Source: Ilyomonas sp963790435 (lineage in GTDB: Bacteria > Bacteroidota > Bacteroidia > Chitinophagales > Chitinophagaceae). From it: a stretch of 64,000 nucleotides of DNA. The position numbers and the translations under genes were made by a program. Every line of letters begins with the position of its first letter. Within the stretch, counting starts at the first letter, position 1. The stretch covers positions 496,001 to 560,000 of the forward strand of contig CAWBOI010000003.1 of NCBI GenBank assembly GCA_963790435.1, in the 5' to 3' direction. The notes below the pieces were generated by a model that saw nothing but the letters and a program-made list of their open reading frames with translations, was not told where the DNA came from and made no database searches. Below, one piece after another: positions 17,390-25,446 of the stretch.

Positions 17390-17977
17390 TTATCGAAACA
17401 TTATGAAGCGATTGTTTGTGAAAGAAATACTATCAGGCTTTGGATAAAAATATCTAAAGTGAAAAGTATCGTTTAGAATTCTTGCCTTCCTGCCACCTAC
17501 AACAACATATCTTATTCCTTTTTCCTTTGTGATGATAAATGTTGTATCGTTTATTACATGCCCACTGTATATGAAATGCGGATAATTCTGCATAGGATAA
17601 ATTCTTTCAAACGAGATTGAATCCTTTATAAGTGAAAAAGTTGTCCATTTGATGGAGGGTGCAAAAATTGGATTATTGTTAAAGGCGTTTGAATAGTCCT
17701 TTGACCGGAACGTTTCGTCAATCTCCGATATACTATTTTTAAACCTAGGGTTAGCCGTACTAAGCATTGCTCCATTTTTATAAAAGAAGTAAGCCTGAAT
17801 ACTTTTTTCAGGATGAACGTGATAATAATATCCATCCATACGAAACGAAGGAGTTGTATTGATAAGTGGTTTAAGAAAACGTTGTTTAGAACTTTTTTTT
17901 ACCCAACAACTATTTAAGCAAAGCGCACTTATAAGTAATAAAACTTCCTTTCTAAAAATTAGAAGTCTAAACCTCAT
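17390..17977 (-). CDS. Putative lipoprotein, unknown function
   Basis: The protein has 195 residues from the ATG at 17977 (MRFRLLIFRKEVLLLISAL), giving a signal peptide with a lipobox (CLNSC). A start at 18001 is also open but adds a non-typical lead. The mature part has many aromatic residues and repeated strand-like segments (SFRMDGYYYHVHPEKSIQAYFFYKNGAML). I recognise no family. It sits between the exonuclease and ligase genes, which are usually adjacent, so it looks like an insertion into that unit. Confidence 0.6.
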   Translation of the reverse strand: MRFRLLIFRKEVLLLISALCLNSCWVKKSSKQRFLKPLINTTPSFRMDGYYYHVHPEKSIQAYFFYKNGAMLSTANPRFKNSISEIDETFRSKDYSNAFNNNPIFAPSIKWTTFSLIKDSISFERIYPMQNYPHFIYSGHVINDTTFIITKEKGIRYVVVGGRKARILNDTFHFRYFYPKPDSISFTNNRFIMFR

Positions 17978-18007
17978 TTGCTTACAATTTATTCCTATCA
18001 AAAAATT

Positions 18008-19049
18008 TTACAACTCATTTTCTTTTTCTTCCGGCACTGTTTCATAAGGTTCTTTTACATCACTTTCATCTTCATCATTGCCATATTCGGTATGCACTTC
18101 TGCAGCTTCAATACCATGCTCATTTAAGTAACGGCTCAACGCACTTTGAAACCCATGCGTGGCATACACTTTCTCCGCACCGGTTGCATGAATGGCGGTG
18201 AGCAATCCATCCCAATCAGCATGATCGCTTAGTGCAAAACCTGCATCAGCATTGCGCCGGCGCATACTGCCGCGTACCTGCATCCAGCCACTGCACACGC
18301 CGGTTGACGATGGCGAAAAGCGTTTCATCCAGGACGTTCCATCAGCGCTTGGCGGTGCAATTACAACGCTGCCCATCAGTTTGCTTTTGGGTGTTTCCCG
18401 TGTAATGCGTTCTACTTTCGGAAAATGAAAGCCCGCGCTTTCTAATGCATCCTGCATATTGGCAATGGCGCCATGCACATAAATAGCATCGGTTACTTCG
18501 CTCACGGGTTGCAATACACGTTGCCCTTTACCCAGGCTGTAAGCAATGAGTACGCTGCTTATACCTTTTGCTTGATTTGTTTTTATCCAATTTTTTATAT
18601 CGCTGTAAATTTCATCCTGTGGTTTCCATTTGTAGATGGGCAAACCAAACGTTGATTCAGTTATGAACACATGACATTGTACTGGTTCGAATGTGCCGCT
18701 GATGCCATCATCTTTTATTTTATAATCACCACTTACCACCCATACTTCGCCTTTGTATTCAACCCGAATTTGTGAGGAACCAATGATGTGCCCTGCAGGA
18801 TGCAAGGATACCTTTACACCATTCATATCAACGGTTTCATTCCATTCTACACTTTGATAGGTATAATCGCCCAAACGCGCTTGCAGCAAAGGCTTGGTGT
18901 AATGATGACAGAGATAGCTTTTGCTTCCGGCACGTGCATGATCGCTATGCGCATGAGTGATGATGGCGCGGTCAACAGGCTGCCAGGGATCAATGTAAAA
19001 ATCACCGGCGCGAGCAGTATAAACCTTTATCAGAAAATTCAATCAGCAA
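18008..19049 (-). pseudogene. DNA-ligase-associated exonuclease (metallo-beta-lactamase fold), N-terminal frameshift
   Basis: The long frame (from 19042) carries the metal motif THAHSDHARAGSK (HxHxDH), HPAGHIIGSSQ and ALSDHADWDGL, the pattern of the beta-CASP-like exonuclease associated with ATP-dependent ligases. About 340 residues is normal. The expected start, LIEFSDKGLYC, is present but in a different frame, from a TTG at 19049. It joins AGDFYIDPW only if one base near 19005-19016 is removed. Without correction the protein would begin at a TTG at 19042 with an altered N-terminus and may still fold. It precedes the ligase on the same strand. Confidence 0.8.
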
Positions 19050-19203
19050 GATGAAATGTTTGCATTTGTAAATGCGAATACCTTGCCTGAAATAAATATT
19101 GATAATAAAGCTTAGAAGATTGTTTTTACATTAATTGACTTGCGTGCGTTTGTAAAAGAACAGTCATAAAAAATCTTTCTTCAGAAATAGAAGTATATAC
19201 ATG

Positions 19204-19211
19204 TATTTTTG
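19204..19211 (+). promoter_or_regulatory. Possible Bacteroidota -7 box upstream of the YceI gene
   Basis: TATTTTTG matches the TAnnTTTG consensus of Bacteroidota housekeeping promoters. No good -33 TTTG lies at the right distance, so this is weak. The gene starts 130 bases downstream. Confidence 0.25.
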
Positions 19212-19339
19212 TTCTTCTGAATGTGTTTGAAAATATATCTGATACAAATGAAATAAAAAGTGCTCTGCATTTGCATATCCAGGATGTATCGAATCAATTT
19301 TCAAACAGTTCGTACTTTTTTAATCACAAAAAAACTAAA

Positions 19340-19912
19340 ATGAAAAAAGCAGTTGCTTTACTAACGCTTATTGTATTTACTACCGCTGCCTTCGCGCAAA
19401 CGACCTGGAAGAATGACAAGATGCATTCAAAGCTAACCTTTACCGTTACTCACTTAGCCGTTTCGGATGTTGAAGGTTTGTTTAAAAATTTTGATGTTAC
19501 CATTACTACTTCCAAACCCGATTTCAGCGATGCCGGCTTTGAAATGACAGCCGATGCGGCCTCTATCAACACAGACGTTGAAATGCGCGACAACGATTTA
19601 AAAAGTGATCATTTTTTTGATGTTCAGAAGTATCCTTCTCTTACTTTCAAAAGCACATCAGTAAAAGCTATAAGCAAGGACAAATACAACGTTAGCGGCA
19701 ACCTTACTATGCACGGCGTTACAAAACCTGTAACCATGCAATTGTGGTACCGCGGAACCATTACAAACCCAATGAGCAAAAAACAAGATGCCGGCTTTCA
19801 GCTAACCGGAACAGTGAAACGTTTGGATTTCGGCATCGGGCAAAGCTATCCTTCAGCTATGTTAAGTGATGACGTACAAATAAAAGCTGATGGCGAATTT
19901 GCTCCTCAATAA
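19340..19912 (+). CDS. YceI family periplasmic lipid-binding protein
   Basis: The protein has 190 residues from the ATG at 19340, which opens a standard signal peptide (MKKAVALLTLIVFTTAAFAQ). The mature part is a YceI lipocalin-like barrel, with HSKLTFTVTHLAVSDVEGLF near the start and GNLTMHGVTKPV and LDFGIGQSYPSAMLSDDVQI later. YceI proteins bind polyisoprenoids or similar amphiphiles in the periplasm. It stands alone and is followed by a terminator shared with maf. The longer open frame upstream to 19223 is not needed. Confidence 0.88.
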   Translation: MKKAVALLTLIVFTTAAFAQTTWKNDKMHSKLTFTVTHLAVSDVEGLFKNFDVTITTSKPDFSDAGFEMTADAASINTDVEMRDNDLKSDHFFDVQKYPSLTFKSTSVKAISKDKYNVSGNLTMHGVTKPVTMQLWYRGTITNPMSKKQDAGFQLTGTVKRLDFGIGQSYPSAMLSDDVQIKADGEFAPQ

Positions 19913-19928
19913 ATAAAATGAAATGATT

Positions 19929-19966
19929 AAAAAAGCAGGTAAAACCAAAAGATTATCTGCTTTTTT
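19929..19966. terminator. Terminator between YceI and maf
   Basis: A stem AAAAAAGCAG / CTGCTTTTTT with an 18-base loop that includes AAAACCAAA, a variant of the recurrent motif. It lies at the tail-to-tail junction and overlaps the last codons of maf. Confidence 0.65.
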
Positions 19967-20528
19967 CTATTAGCTCTAACGCTTGTACCACGCGGCTTAC
20001 AGGCAAACCCATTACGTTATAAAAATCTCCTGATACATACCGGATTCCTACTACGCCAATCCATTCCTGAATGGCATAGGCACCAGCTTTGTCGTAAGGT
20101 TTGTATTTGTCAATATAAAATTCAATCTGCTCTTTTGTGAGCGGATGAAACACAACAGAAGTCGTATCGGCAAATGCAATTTCTTTTTCGCCATGCAGGA
20201 TAACAACACCTGTTATCACTTCGTGCTGCCTGCCGGAAAGAAGACTTAAAATTTCAATCGCATGTTCTCTGTCTCTCGGCTTTCCAATGATCGCGTTATC
20301 TACGACTACAACTGTATCGGCAGCTAAAATAATTTTGTTTTTGTCTGATATTGTTTCTCTTACTGCAACGGCTTTATGGCGGGCAATGTGCACCGGCACA
20401 TCGTTAACCATCATGCCTTCAGAAAACGTTTCTTCTGTATGTTTTACCACTATTTCAAAAGGTACTTCTGCCCATTCCAGCAACTGTTTCCTGCGTGGCG
20501 ATTGTGAGGCTAAAATAATAGATTGCAT
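19953..20528 (-). CDS. maf: Maf family nucleotide pyrophosphatase
   Basis: The protein has 191 residues. It shows the Maf signature ILASQSPRRKQLLEW at the N-terminus, AADTVVVVDN in the middle, GKPRDREHAIEILSLLSGR, and GAYAIQEWIG near the C-terminus. The QEWIG segment is typical of the dTTP/UTP-hydrolysing group. The enzyme cleaves non-canonical or excess nucleoside triphosphates to monophosphate and pyrophosphate. It is 9 bases downstream of the UbiA-type gene, in a Maf / UbiA / KdsC string seen in other Bacteroidota. Confidence 0.92.
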   Translation of the reverse strand: MQSIILASQSPRRKQLLEWAEVPFEIVVKHTEETFSEGMMVNDVPVHIARHKAVAVRETISDKNKIILAADTVVVVDNAIIGKPRDREHAIEILSLLSGRQHEVITGVVILHGEKEIAFADTTSVVFHPLTKEQIEFYIDKYKPYDKAGAYAIQEWIGVVGIRYVSGDFYNVMGLPVSRVVQALELIEKSR

Positions 20529-20537
20529 ACTACAATT

Positions 20538-21470
20538 TTAGGAGTAAATCTTTATAAAAATCATGGATAATATGCCAGTGAGCATCACCATTTTTGTGCG
20601 GCTGCTTAGCCAATGATAGTCGGCCGGAGTGGTTGCAGTAAACAATTTCCGGAAGATGTTAATCAGGGGTGCAATAATAAAAACAATGCTGTACAATGCG
20701 CTAAACCACCAATGAAATTGCAACACATAAAATTGCAAACTTACCAGCAACGCCAGCAACACAATCAACCAAACGGCAATGAATATTTTAGCAGCATTTA
20801 CGCCCCAAACAATCGGCATAGTAGTACATCCGTATTTTCTGTCGCCTTCCATGTCTTCAATGTCTTTTATCACTTCGCGAATGAGGGAAATAATAAACGC
20901 AAAACCTGCGTACAACAAAGTGTACCGTGTGATTTTAATCCGGCTTAAACCCAATGGCGATAACAGATTGCGCGTTTCGCACCAGGTAATGACAAACACC
21001 GTCCATGCGGTAAGTGCCGAGATAAGAATATTACCAATGAGCAACTTTTTTTTTAGCGAAATAGAATAAAAGAAAAGTAACCCAACACAAATAAAATTGG
21101 CAACCCCCAACAATAAAATACGCGTTGTAATATCCAAATAAAAACCAATGGAAATACCTATAAAACTTAGTATCAAATGAAATGCAATTGCCCAACGCCT
21201 TGCGATGGTTTTACCAACAATAACCTTATCGGGTTTGTTGATTATATCAATATTCAAATCGAAATAATCATTGATGATATAACCGGCAGCAGCAATAAGA
21301 ACAGAAGATAAAATGAGCCAAAACAAAACCCATTTGGTAACAATGGGTGCTATGGCCGCCACTTTATAAACCGGTATGATAATGCAGTAAGCAAACAAAG
21401 CTTGTGTGATGGCAATGAACAACAGGTTTTGCCACCGGATGAGCGTAAAAAAAGCTTTTATCTTTTGCAA
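20538..21470 (-). CDS. UbiA family prenyltransferase
   Basis: The protein has 310 residues and about nine membrane helices. Both aspartate-rich, magnesium-binding motifs are present: NDYFDLNIDIINKPDK (near 65-80) and DIEDMEGDRKYG (near 205). The family attaches an isoprenoid chain to an aromatic or glycerol-phosphate acceptor. The form resembles geranylgeranylglycerol-phosphate geranylgeranyltransferases annotated in Bacteroidota, but the acceptor is not decidable here. It lies between kdsC and maf. Confidence 0.88.
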   Translation of the reverse strand: MQKIKAFFTLIRWQNLLFIAITQALFAYCIIIPVYKVAAIAPIVTKWVLFWLILSSVLIAAAGYIINDYFDLNIDIINKPDKVIVGKTIARRWAIAFHLILSFIGISIGFYLDITTRILLLGVANFICVGLLFFYSISLKKKLLIGNILISALTAWTVFVITWCETRNLLSPLGLSRIKITRYTLLYAGFAFIISLIREVIKDIEDMEGDRKYGCTTMPIVWGVNAAKIFIAVWLIVLLALLVSLQFYVLQFHWWFSALYSIVFIIAPLINIFRKLFTATTPADYHWLSSRTKMVMLTGILSMIFIKIYS

Positions 21471-21484
21471 AGCCAGGTTTGTTT

Positions 21485-22036
21485 TTACTGAGATTTGATG
21501 TGCGTATCAGGAAGCCAGTTGTTATGCAAGGTCAGCACTTTTTCTATCACATCCCGCGCGCATCCTTCGCCGCCTTTAACATGCGAAATGTAATGACTGA
21601 TGGCTTTAATTTCATGGGCAGCATCGGCAGGGCAGCAAGCCATTCCAACACTTTGCATGACTTCATAATCGGGCAAATCGTCACCCATAAATAACACTGT
21701 TTCGCGCTGAATGTTGTTGAGCAAAAGATAATCTTCCAAACATTCTTTTTTATTGCTGATGCGCATGAACACATCTTTCACTCCCAACAGGTTCAACCGC
21801 TCTTTTACTTCGTTAGAATTGCCACCCGATATAATGGCTACGCCATACTTTTTTTTTACTGCCAGTTGCAGTGCATAGCCATCTTTAATGTTCATTCTTC
21901 GCGCCATTACTCCGTTTGGAAGAATGAGCAGTGTACCATCAGTAAGTACGCCGTCAACATCAAAAACAAATGTGGTAATGCCCCCACCCCTTGAAGGGGA
22001 GTTATGAGCATCATCACTGTTTATAGTTCTTGTCAT
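21485..22036 (-). CDS. kdsC: KdsC-type 3-deoxy-D-manno-octulosonate 8-phosphate phosphatase
   Basis: The protein has 183 residues, a HAD phosphatase without a cap domain (type IIIC). Motifs are FDVDGVLTDG (D nucleophile), ISGGNS (motif II) and GDDLPDYEVM (motif IV). The enzyme makes Kdo for lipopolysaccharide. The first 19 residues are unusual: AHNSPSRGGGI is encoded by a hairpin repeat (21980-22009) that also encodes AHTSPLGDGGI at the same place in AguA. Normal KdsC would begin close to ITTFVFDVDG. The repeat therefore seems to have added the N-terminal segment, perhaps including the start codon. Confidence 0.9.
   Translation of the reverse strand: MTRTINSDDAHNSPSRGGGITTFVFDVDGVLTDGTLLILPNGVMARRMNIKDGYALQLAVKKKYGVAIISGGNSNEVKERLNLLGVKDVFMRISNKKECLEDYLLLNNIQRETVLFMGDDLPDYEVMQSVGMACCPADAAHEIKAISHYISHVKGGEGCARDVIEKVLTLHNNWLPDTHIKSQ
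21980..22009. repeat. CCCCT-type hairpin repeat inside kdsC
   Basis: CCCCTTGAAGGGG forms a hairpin with flanks GCCCCCA and AGTTATGAGC. A near-identical 30-base block occurs in aguA at 60191-60220, and an inverted part of it at 60288-60310. In both genes it is read in the same frame. Confidence 0.8.
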
Positions 22037-22111
22037 CTTTTTTAACCAAAGTCGTTTTTACTTACGCTGCTACGGTTCTCCGCCTTAGGCGGATGGAGGT
22101 GCTTGGCTTCC

Positions 22112-22348
22112 TCATTGATTATCGCGCCATTCATACACCCAGGCACTTTGTATCATTTCCAAATGTCCTTCCGTACTTTGTTCGCGTGTACCTGCAAAAT
22201 TGGGTATTTGTAAAACCCATTCTAATAAATCGGTAAAGCGGAGGCGGTATATTTTCCCTTCATTAAAATCATTACCAAAACGCTCGTACAATTTCATGGC
22301 AATATCTTCATGGTCGTTCCAGGTAATGGGCGGCTCAAAATGAGGCAT
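22112..22348 (-). CDS. iscX: IscX-like Fe-S assembly protein
   Basis: The protein has 78 residues, slightly longer than the usual 66. The IscX pattern is clear: ITWNDHEDIAMKLYERFG, RFTDLLEWVLQIPNF and LEMIQSAWVYEWRD. IscX is a small acidic protein that binds the cysteine desulfurase IscS and iron. The next gene upstream on the strand is a 2Fe-2S ferredoxin, 21 bases away, as in ISC operons; the other isc genes are not in the window. Confidence 0.85.
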   Translation of the reverse strand: MPHFEPPITWNDHEDIAMKLYERFGNDFNEGKIYRLRFTDLLEWVLQIPNFAGTREQSTEGHLEMIQSAWVYEWRDNQ

Positions 22349-22369
22349 AACAACAAATGGTTTTAAAAA

Positions 22370-22708
22370 TTATTCTCCTAAAAACTGTGATTGATCGGGC
22401 AGTGTTATTTCTACTTCGCCGTCTTCTTCGTCCAACAAAACACACTGGCAACCGAGCCGCGAATTAATGCGCGGGTTCACGGCACGATCTATAAAATCTT
22501 CTTCCTTATCGCTGATTTCTTCCAAATAATCCATGCCTTTGTTTACATATAAGTGGCAGGTGCTACAGGCGCAAACAGCACCGCAGTTGTGATGCAATTC
22601 TATATTATTATCGAGGCAAACTTCAAGAAGGCTTTGGTCTGGCTCAATGCCAGTAAGCTTTACAGGAGTTTTGCCCTTTTCTTCAAAATTAATTGTAATC
22701 GTGTACAT
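22370..22708 (-). CDS. fdx: 2Fe-2S ferredoxin, adrenodoxin/ISC type
   Basis: The protein has 112 residues. The cluster ligands sit in HNCGAVCACSTC (about 40-51) and LGCQC later, matching the Cys-x5-Cys-x2-Cys...Cys pattern of ISC ferredoxins. It probably donates electrons in Fe-S cluster assembly. It is the first gene of the two-gene fdx-iscX unit; start at 22708. Confidence 0.9.
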   Translation of the reverse strand: MYTITINFEEKGKTPVKLTGIEPDQSLLEVCLDNNIELHHNCGAVCACSTCHLYVNKGMDYLEEISDKEEDFIDRAVNPRINSRLGCQCVLLDEEDGEVEITLPDQSQFLGE

Positions 22709-22877
22709 CGCTCCTCATTTGGGGCGCGAAGGTATTTAAAAAGAGGCGTACTACTGTTTAATGGCAGCGTAAACAAAAGAGAGCAAGCAATTGTTAACAA
22801 TAAAAGCCAACATTTTAAAAAATGATTTATTTTTATTGCGGGTTTACAAAACCCAATTTCGGTTGCTTGCTTATAAC

Positions 22878-22908
22878 AAACCCCGCTGGCTCTCCACCGG
22901 GGTTTTTC
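22878..22908. terminator. Terminator-like hairpin
   Basis: AACCCCG and CGGGGTT pair across a 12-base loop, then TTTTT. It is followed by TTTGGTTTTGC. There is no gene just upstream on the plus strand, so which transcript it stops is unclear. Confidence 0.5.
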
Positions 22909-23041
22909 ATGGTTTGGTTTTGCCTCTTTTTCTTATTCATGTACAGCTTCATGTATTTTCTTGTCATGCTGTTTTTACTTTGCTGTTTTCCGTTTTTCTT
23001 TGTTAGGTAATGTTTTAATTTGAAATGATGTTGAGTGATGC

Positions 23042-23262
23042 ACGTCATTCCGCAAATGCCCTCAACACAATAATGAACGATAATCAATCTTGCGAGGGCT
23101 TTGTGCGGAATCTGCTCTTATAAGCTTGAACAAATTATTCTATTATCAGTACCATTATTTCATTTCAATAACATCATATTTCAATCATCAGATTCCGCAC
23201 AAAGCCCTCACTGTTGTGATGAAAGTTTGAGTTCGTGCTGAGGGCAATTGCGGAATGACGCG
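23042..23262. repeat. Composite of nested inverted repeats (REP/BIME-like), copy 2
   Basis: Outer arms GTCATTCCGCAAATGCCC (23044) and GGGCAATTGCGGAATGAC (to 23259); inner arms GGGCTTTGTGCGGAATCTG (about 23096-23114) and CAGATTCCGCACAAAGCCC (about 23190-23208). Arm order and overall size match copy 1 at 1523-1740, while the spacers differ. It lies upstream of the GH5 gene. Confidence 0.85.
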
Positions 23263-23330
23263 AGCTTGTATTTCAAGAATGAACCACAACGCTTTATTTG
23301 ACATCAATTTCAAGTTTCTAATTTTTTTGT

Positions 23331-24284
23331 ATGAAAACATGGCTGTTTCTTCTTTTTTCTACACTTGTTATTCAACCCGCAACTGCGCAACCGGTAAAGC
23401 AGCATGGTAAGCTACAGGTAAGCGGAACGCAGTTAATGGATGAGCACAACAACCCTGTTGTATTGCGCGGTATGAGTTATGGCTGGCACAACTTGTGGCC
23501 GCGGTTTTACAATCAGCAATCGGTTGAATGGTTAGCGAATGATTGGCATTGCAGTGTGTTGCGTGCAGCCATGGGTGTTGAATTGAACGATAGCGGTTAT
23601 CTGCGTCAGCCGCAATGGTCAACACAAAAGACAGAAGCCGTTATAAATGGCGCCATCAGGCAAGGCATTTACGTAATTATTGACTGGCATAGCCACAATA
23701 TAAAATTGCCGGAAGCAAAAGCTTTTTTTGAAAAGATGGCGAAGCTATACAACGGGTATCCCAATATCATTTATGAAGTGTTTAATGAACCCGATTATGA
23801 AAGCTGGGACAGTGTGAAATTGTATTCTGAACAAGTGATTGATGCCATTCGGAAATACGACAAAACCAATTTGATTCTGGTTGGCAATCCGCACTGGGAT
23901 CAGGACATCAATTTGGTTGGGGCCAATCCGCTAAAAGGTTACACCAACATCATGTACACAGTTCACTTTTATGCAGCTACGCACAAACAATGGCTGCGCG
24001 ACCGATGCGACTCTGCGCTGGCAAAAGGCATCCCTATTTTCATTTCAGAATCGGCTGGTATGGAAGCAAGCGGCGACGGACCTTTAAATGATGAAGAATG
24101 GAACAAATGGATACAGTGGGCGGAGAACAGAAAGATAAGCTGGGTAACCTGGAGCGTATCTGATAAAGATGAAACCTGCTCAGTACTGAAGAAGATTGCT
24201 GCATCGGAGGGCAACTGGAAAGAAAGCGATTTGAAAGAGTCAGGCATTAAAGCAAGAGCGTTGTTGCGAAAATACAATCCGTGA
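23331..24284 (+). CDS. GH5 endoglucanase (cellulase), secreted
   Basis: The protein has 317 residues: signal peptide (to about 19, ATAQ) and a single GH5 barrel with no binding module. Typical features are VLRGMSYGWHN, the acid/base glutamate in YEVFNEP (about residue 153), VHFYA, and the nucleophile glutamate in IFISESAGM (about residue 239), plus WVTWSVSDK near the end. It resembles GH5 subfamily 2 and should cleave beta-1,4-glucan outside the cytoplasm. The enzyme is not part of a polysaccharide-utilisation cluster here. Confidence 0.92.
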   Translation: MKTWLFLLFSTLVIQPATAQPVKQHGKLQVSGTQLMDEHNNPVVLRGMSYGWHNLWPRFYNQQSVEWLANDWHCSVLRAAMGVELNDSGYLRQPQWSTQKTEAVINGAIRQGIYVIIDWHSHNIKLPEAKAFFEKMAKLYNGYPNIIYEVFNEPDYESWDSVKLYSEQVIDAIRKYDKTNLILVGNPHWDQDINLVGANPLKGYTNIMYTVHFYAATHKQWLRDRCDSALAKGIPIFISESAGMEASGDGPLNDEEWNKWIQWAENRKISWVTWSVSDKDETCSVLKKIAASEGNWKESDLKESGIKARALLRKYNP

Positions 24285-24352
24285 AAGGAGGCTTTGGAAA
24301 TGCACAAATTTTATTATGAGGAAACCCTTTTGTGGCTGGCTCATTTGCATGT

Positions 24353-24892
24353 TTAAAAGAGCTTGAAACCAATGGAAAAGCTTACTGTACCAAAGGCTTC
24401 TTTTGTTGTTATTTCGCGGTTAAATACATTGATGTAAGAAATGTTTCCTGTCAATCTTTGTGTTTTAGAGAAGTAAAATCCAAACGAAGGCTTCACCCCT
24501 AATAATGTTCGGCCACTAATCAAACTCGGCCCGGCAAGCAACGATACATACATACTTTGTGTGAGTTGAAATGATGTGCCTGCAAAGAGATTAACCATTG
24601 AACTTATACTGTTATCATATTGTGGTAAGCTGCCGTCAGGATTAAGCTTTAAAACTTTGTTGTCTTCCAAATAAAGGTCGCCCGTGAGTTCAATCAGGGG
24701 CTTAAATTTAGATTTGGTATTAAAAAATGTTTGCAACCCAAGCCCCATGCCCCAGGGATTGTTGCCAATGGTATAATCGTAAAGCGTATGGTTATAATTG
24801 GCTAACAAATAAGTTGACACTGCTCTTTGTTTTTGCCCGAAAATTTGCGTGACTGTAAAGCAACAAAGAAGTACAGCAACAACATTTCTCAT
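24353..24892 (-). CDS. Outer-membrane beta-barrel protein, unknown function
   Basis: The protein has 179 residues with a signal peptide (MRNVVAVLLCCFTVTQIFG, then QKQRAV). The mature part has alternating strands ending in SFSIGFKLF, a typical C-terminal outer-membrane signal. A GCAAAAACAAA motif (24826-24836) encodes GQKQR at the signal-peptide junction. No family is recognised. It converges on the GH5 gene. Confidence 0.6.
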   Translation of the reverse strand: MRNVVAVLLCCFTVTQIFGQKQRAVSTYLLANYNHTLYDYTIGNNPWGMGLGLQTFFNTKSKFKPLIELTGDLYLEDNKVLKLNPDGSLPQYDNSISSMVNLFAGTSFQLTQSMYVSLLAGPSLISGRTLLGVKPSFGFYFSKTQRLTGNISYINVFNREITTKEAFGTVSFSIGFKLF

Positions 24893-25446
24893 AACTGAGG
24901 CTTTGTATAGGCTGACAACAACACCAACCTAAATGTTGCTTTTGAATGACAGTGAATAATACAGGCACAAGGCCAATTGCCTCAAATTTAGTTATCATAA
25001 CTGCAATCAAGGAAAACAATGCAAGAAACCAGACCATAGCATTTTGACTTGCAGCTGTTATTATAAAATAGTTCTTCTATCAAACAGTTTGAATAATCTC
25101 AATCGTAGCAGGTAGCTTCTACCATATTTGTCACTATATTCTTCTATACAAAAAGGGAGCAGCCATTATATAAATAAAATATTAATTTAAACGAATGGAT
25201 ATATTTTATTAACATTTATTAATACAAAATAAAATTATATTAAAATTTATTTTTTTAAAAGAATATATTTTTAGTTATTTGCGATATAAATTCTAAATTT
25301 ATATTTTTATAATGTAAATAAAATTAAAGCAAGTCCATTTTTACAGACTAATACAAAAGTGCTATTATCGTTTTAAGTTATGTGCAAGAAGCCAGTTTCT
25401 AACCATTGCCGCCAGTAAGATTTTTATTGACAAAAACAAAACACAA
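24893..25446. other. AT-rich stretch upstream of the porin-ammonium transporter pair
   Basis: No gene. From about 25180 to 25340 the sequence is very AT-rich with many short A/T tracts, which could bend DNA or hold promoter sites. I could not identify a sigma-54 site or a clear Bacteroidota promoter. A near-motif ACAAAAACAAA lies just before the porin start (25429). Confidence 0.4.

Larger units (their letters stand above)
22709..23330. other. Gene-poor stretch between fdx and the GH5 gene
   Basis: No convincing gene. It holds a terminator-like hairpin (22878-22908), a variant motif TTTGGTTTTGC (22914-22924) and the second copy of the composite inverted repeat (23042-23262). Open frames here are low-complexity and overlap the repeats. 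Confidence 0.6.

Noticed and set aside
25180..25340. Replication origin or regulatory region in the AT-rich stretch before the porin
   Set aside because: No DnaA boxes, no dnaA/dnaN neighbours and no clear sigma-54 or TAnnTTTG promoter.
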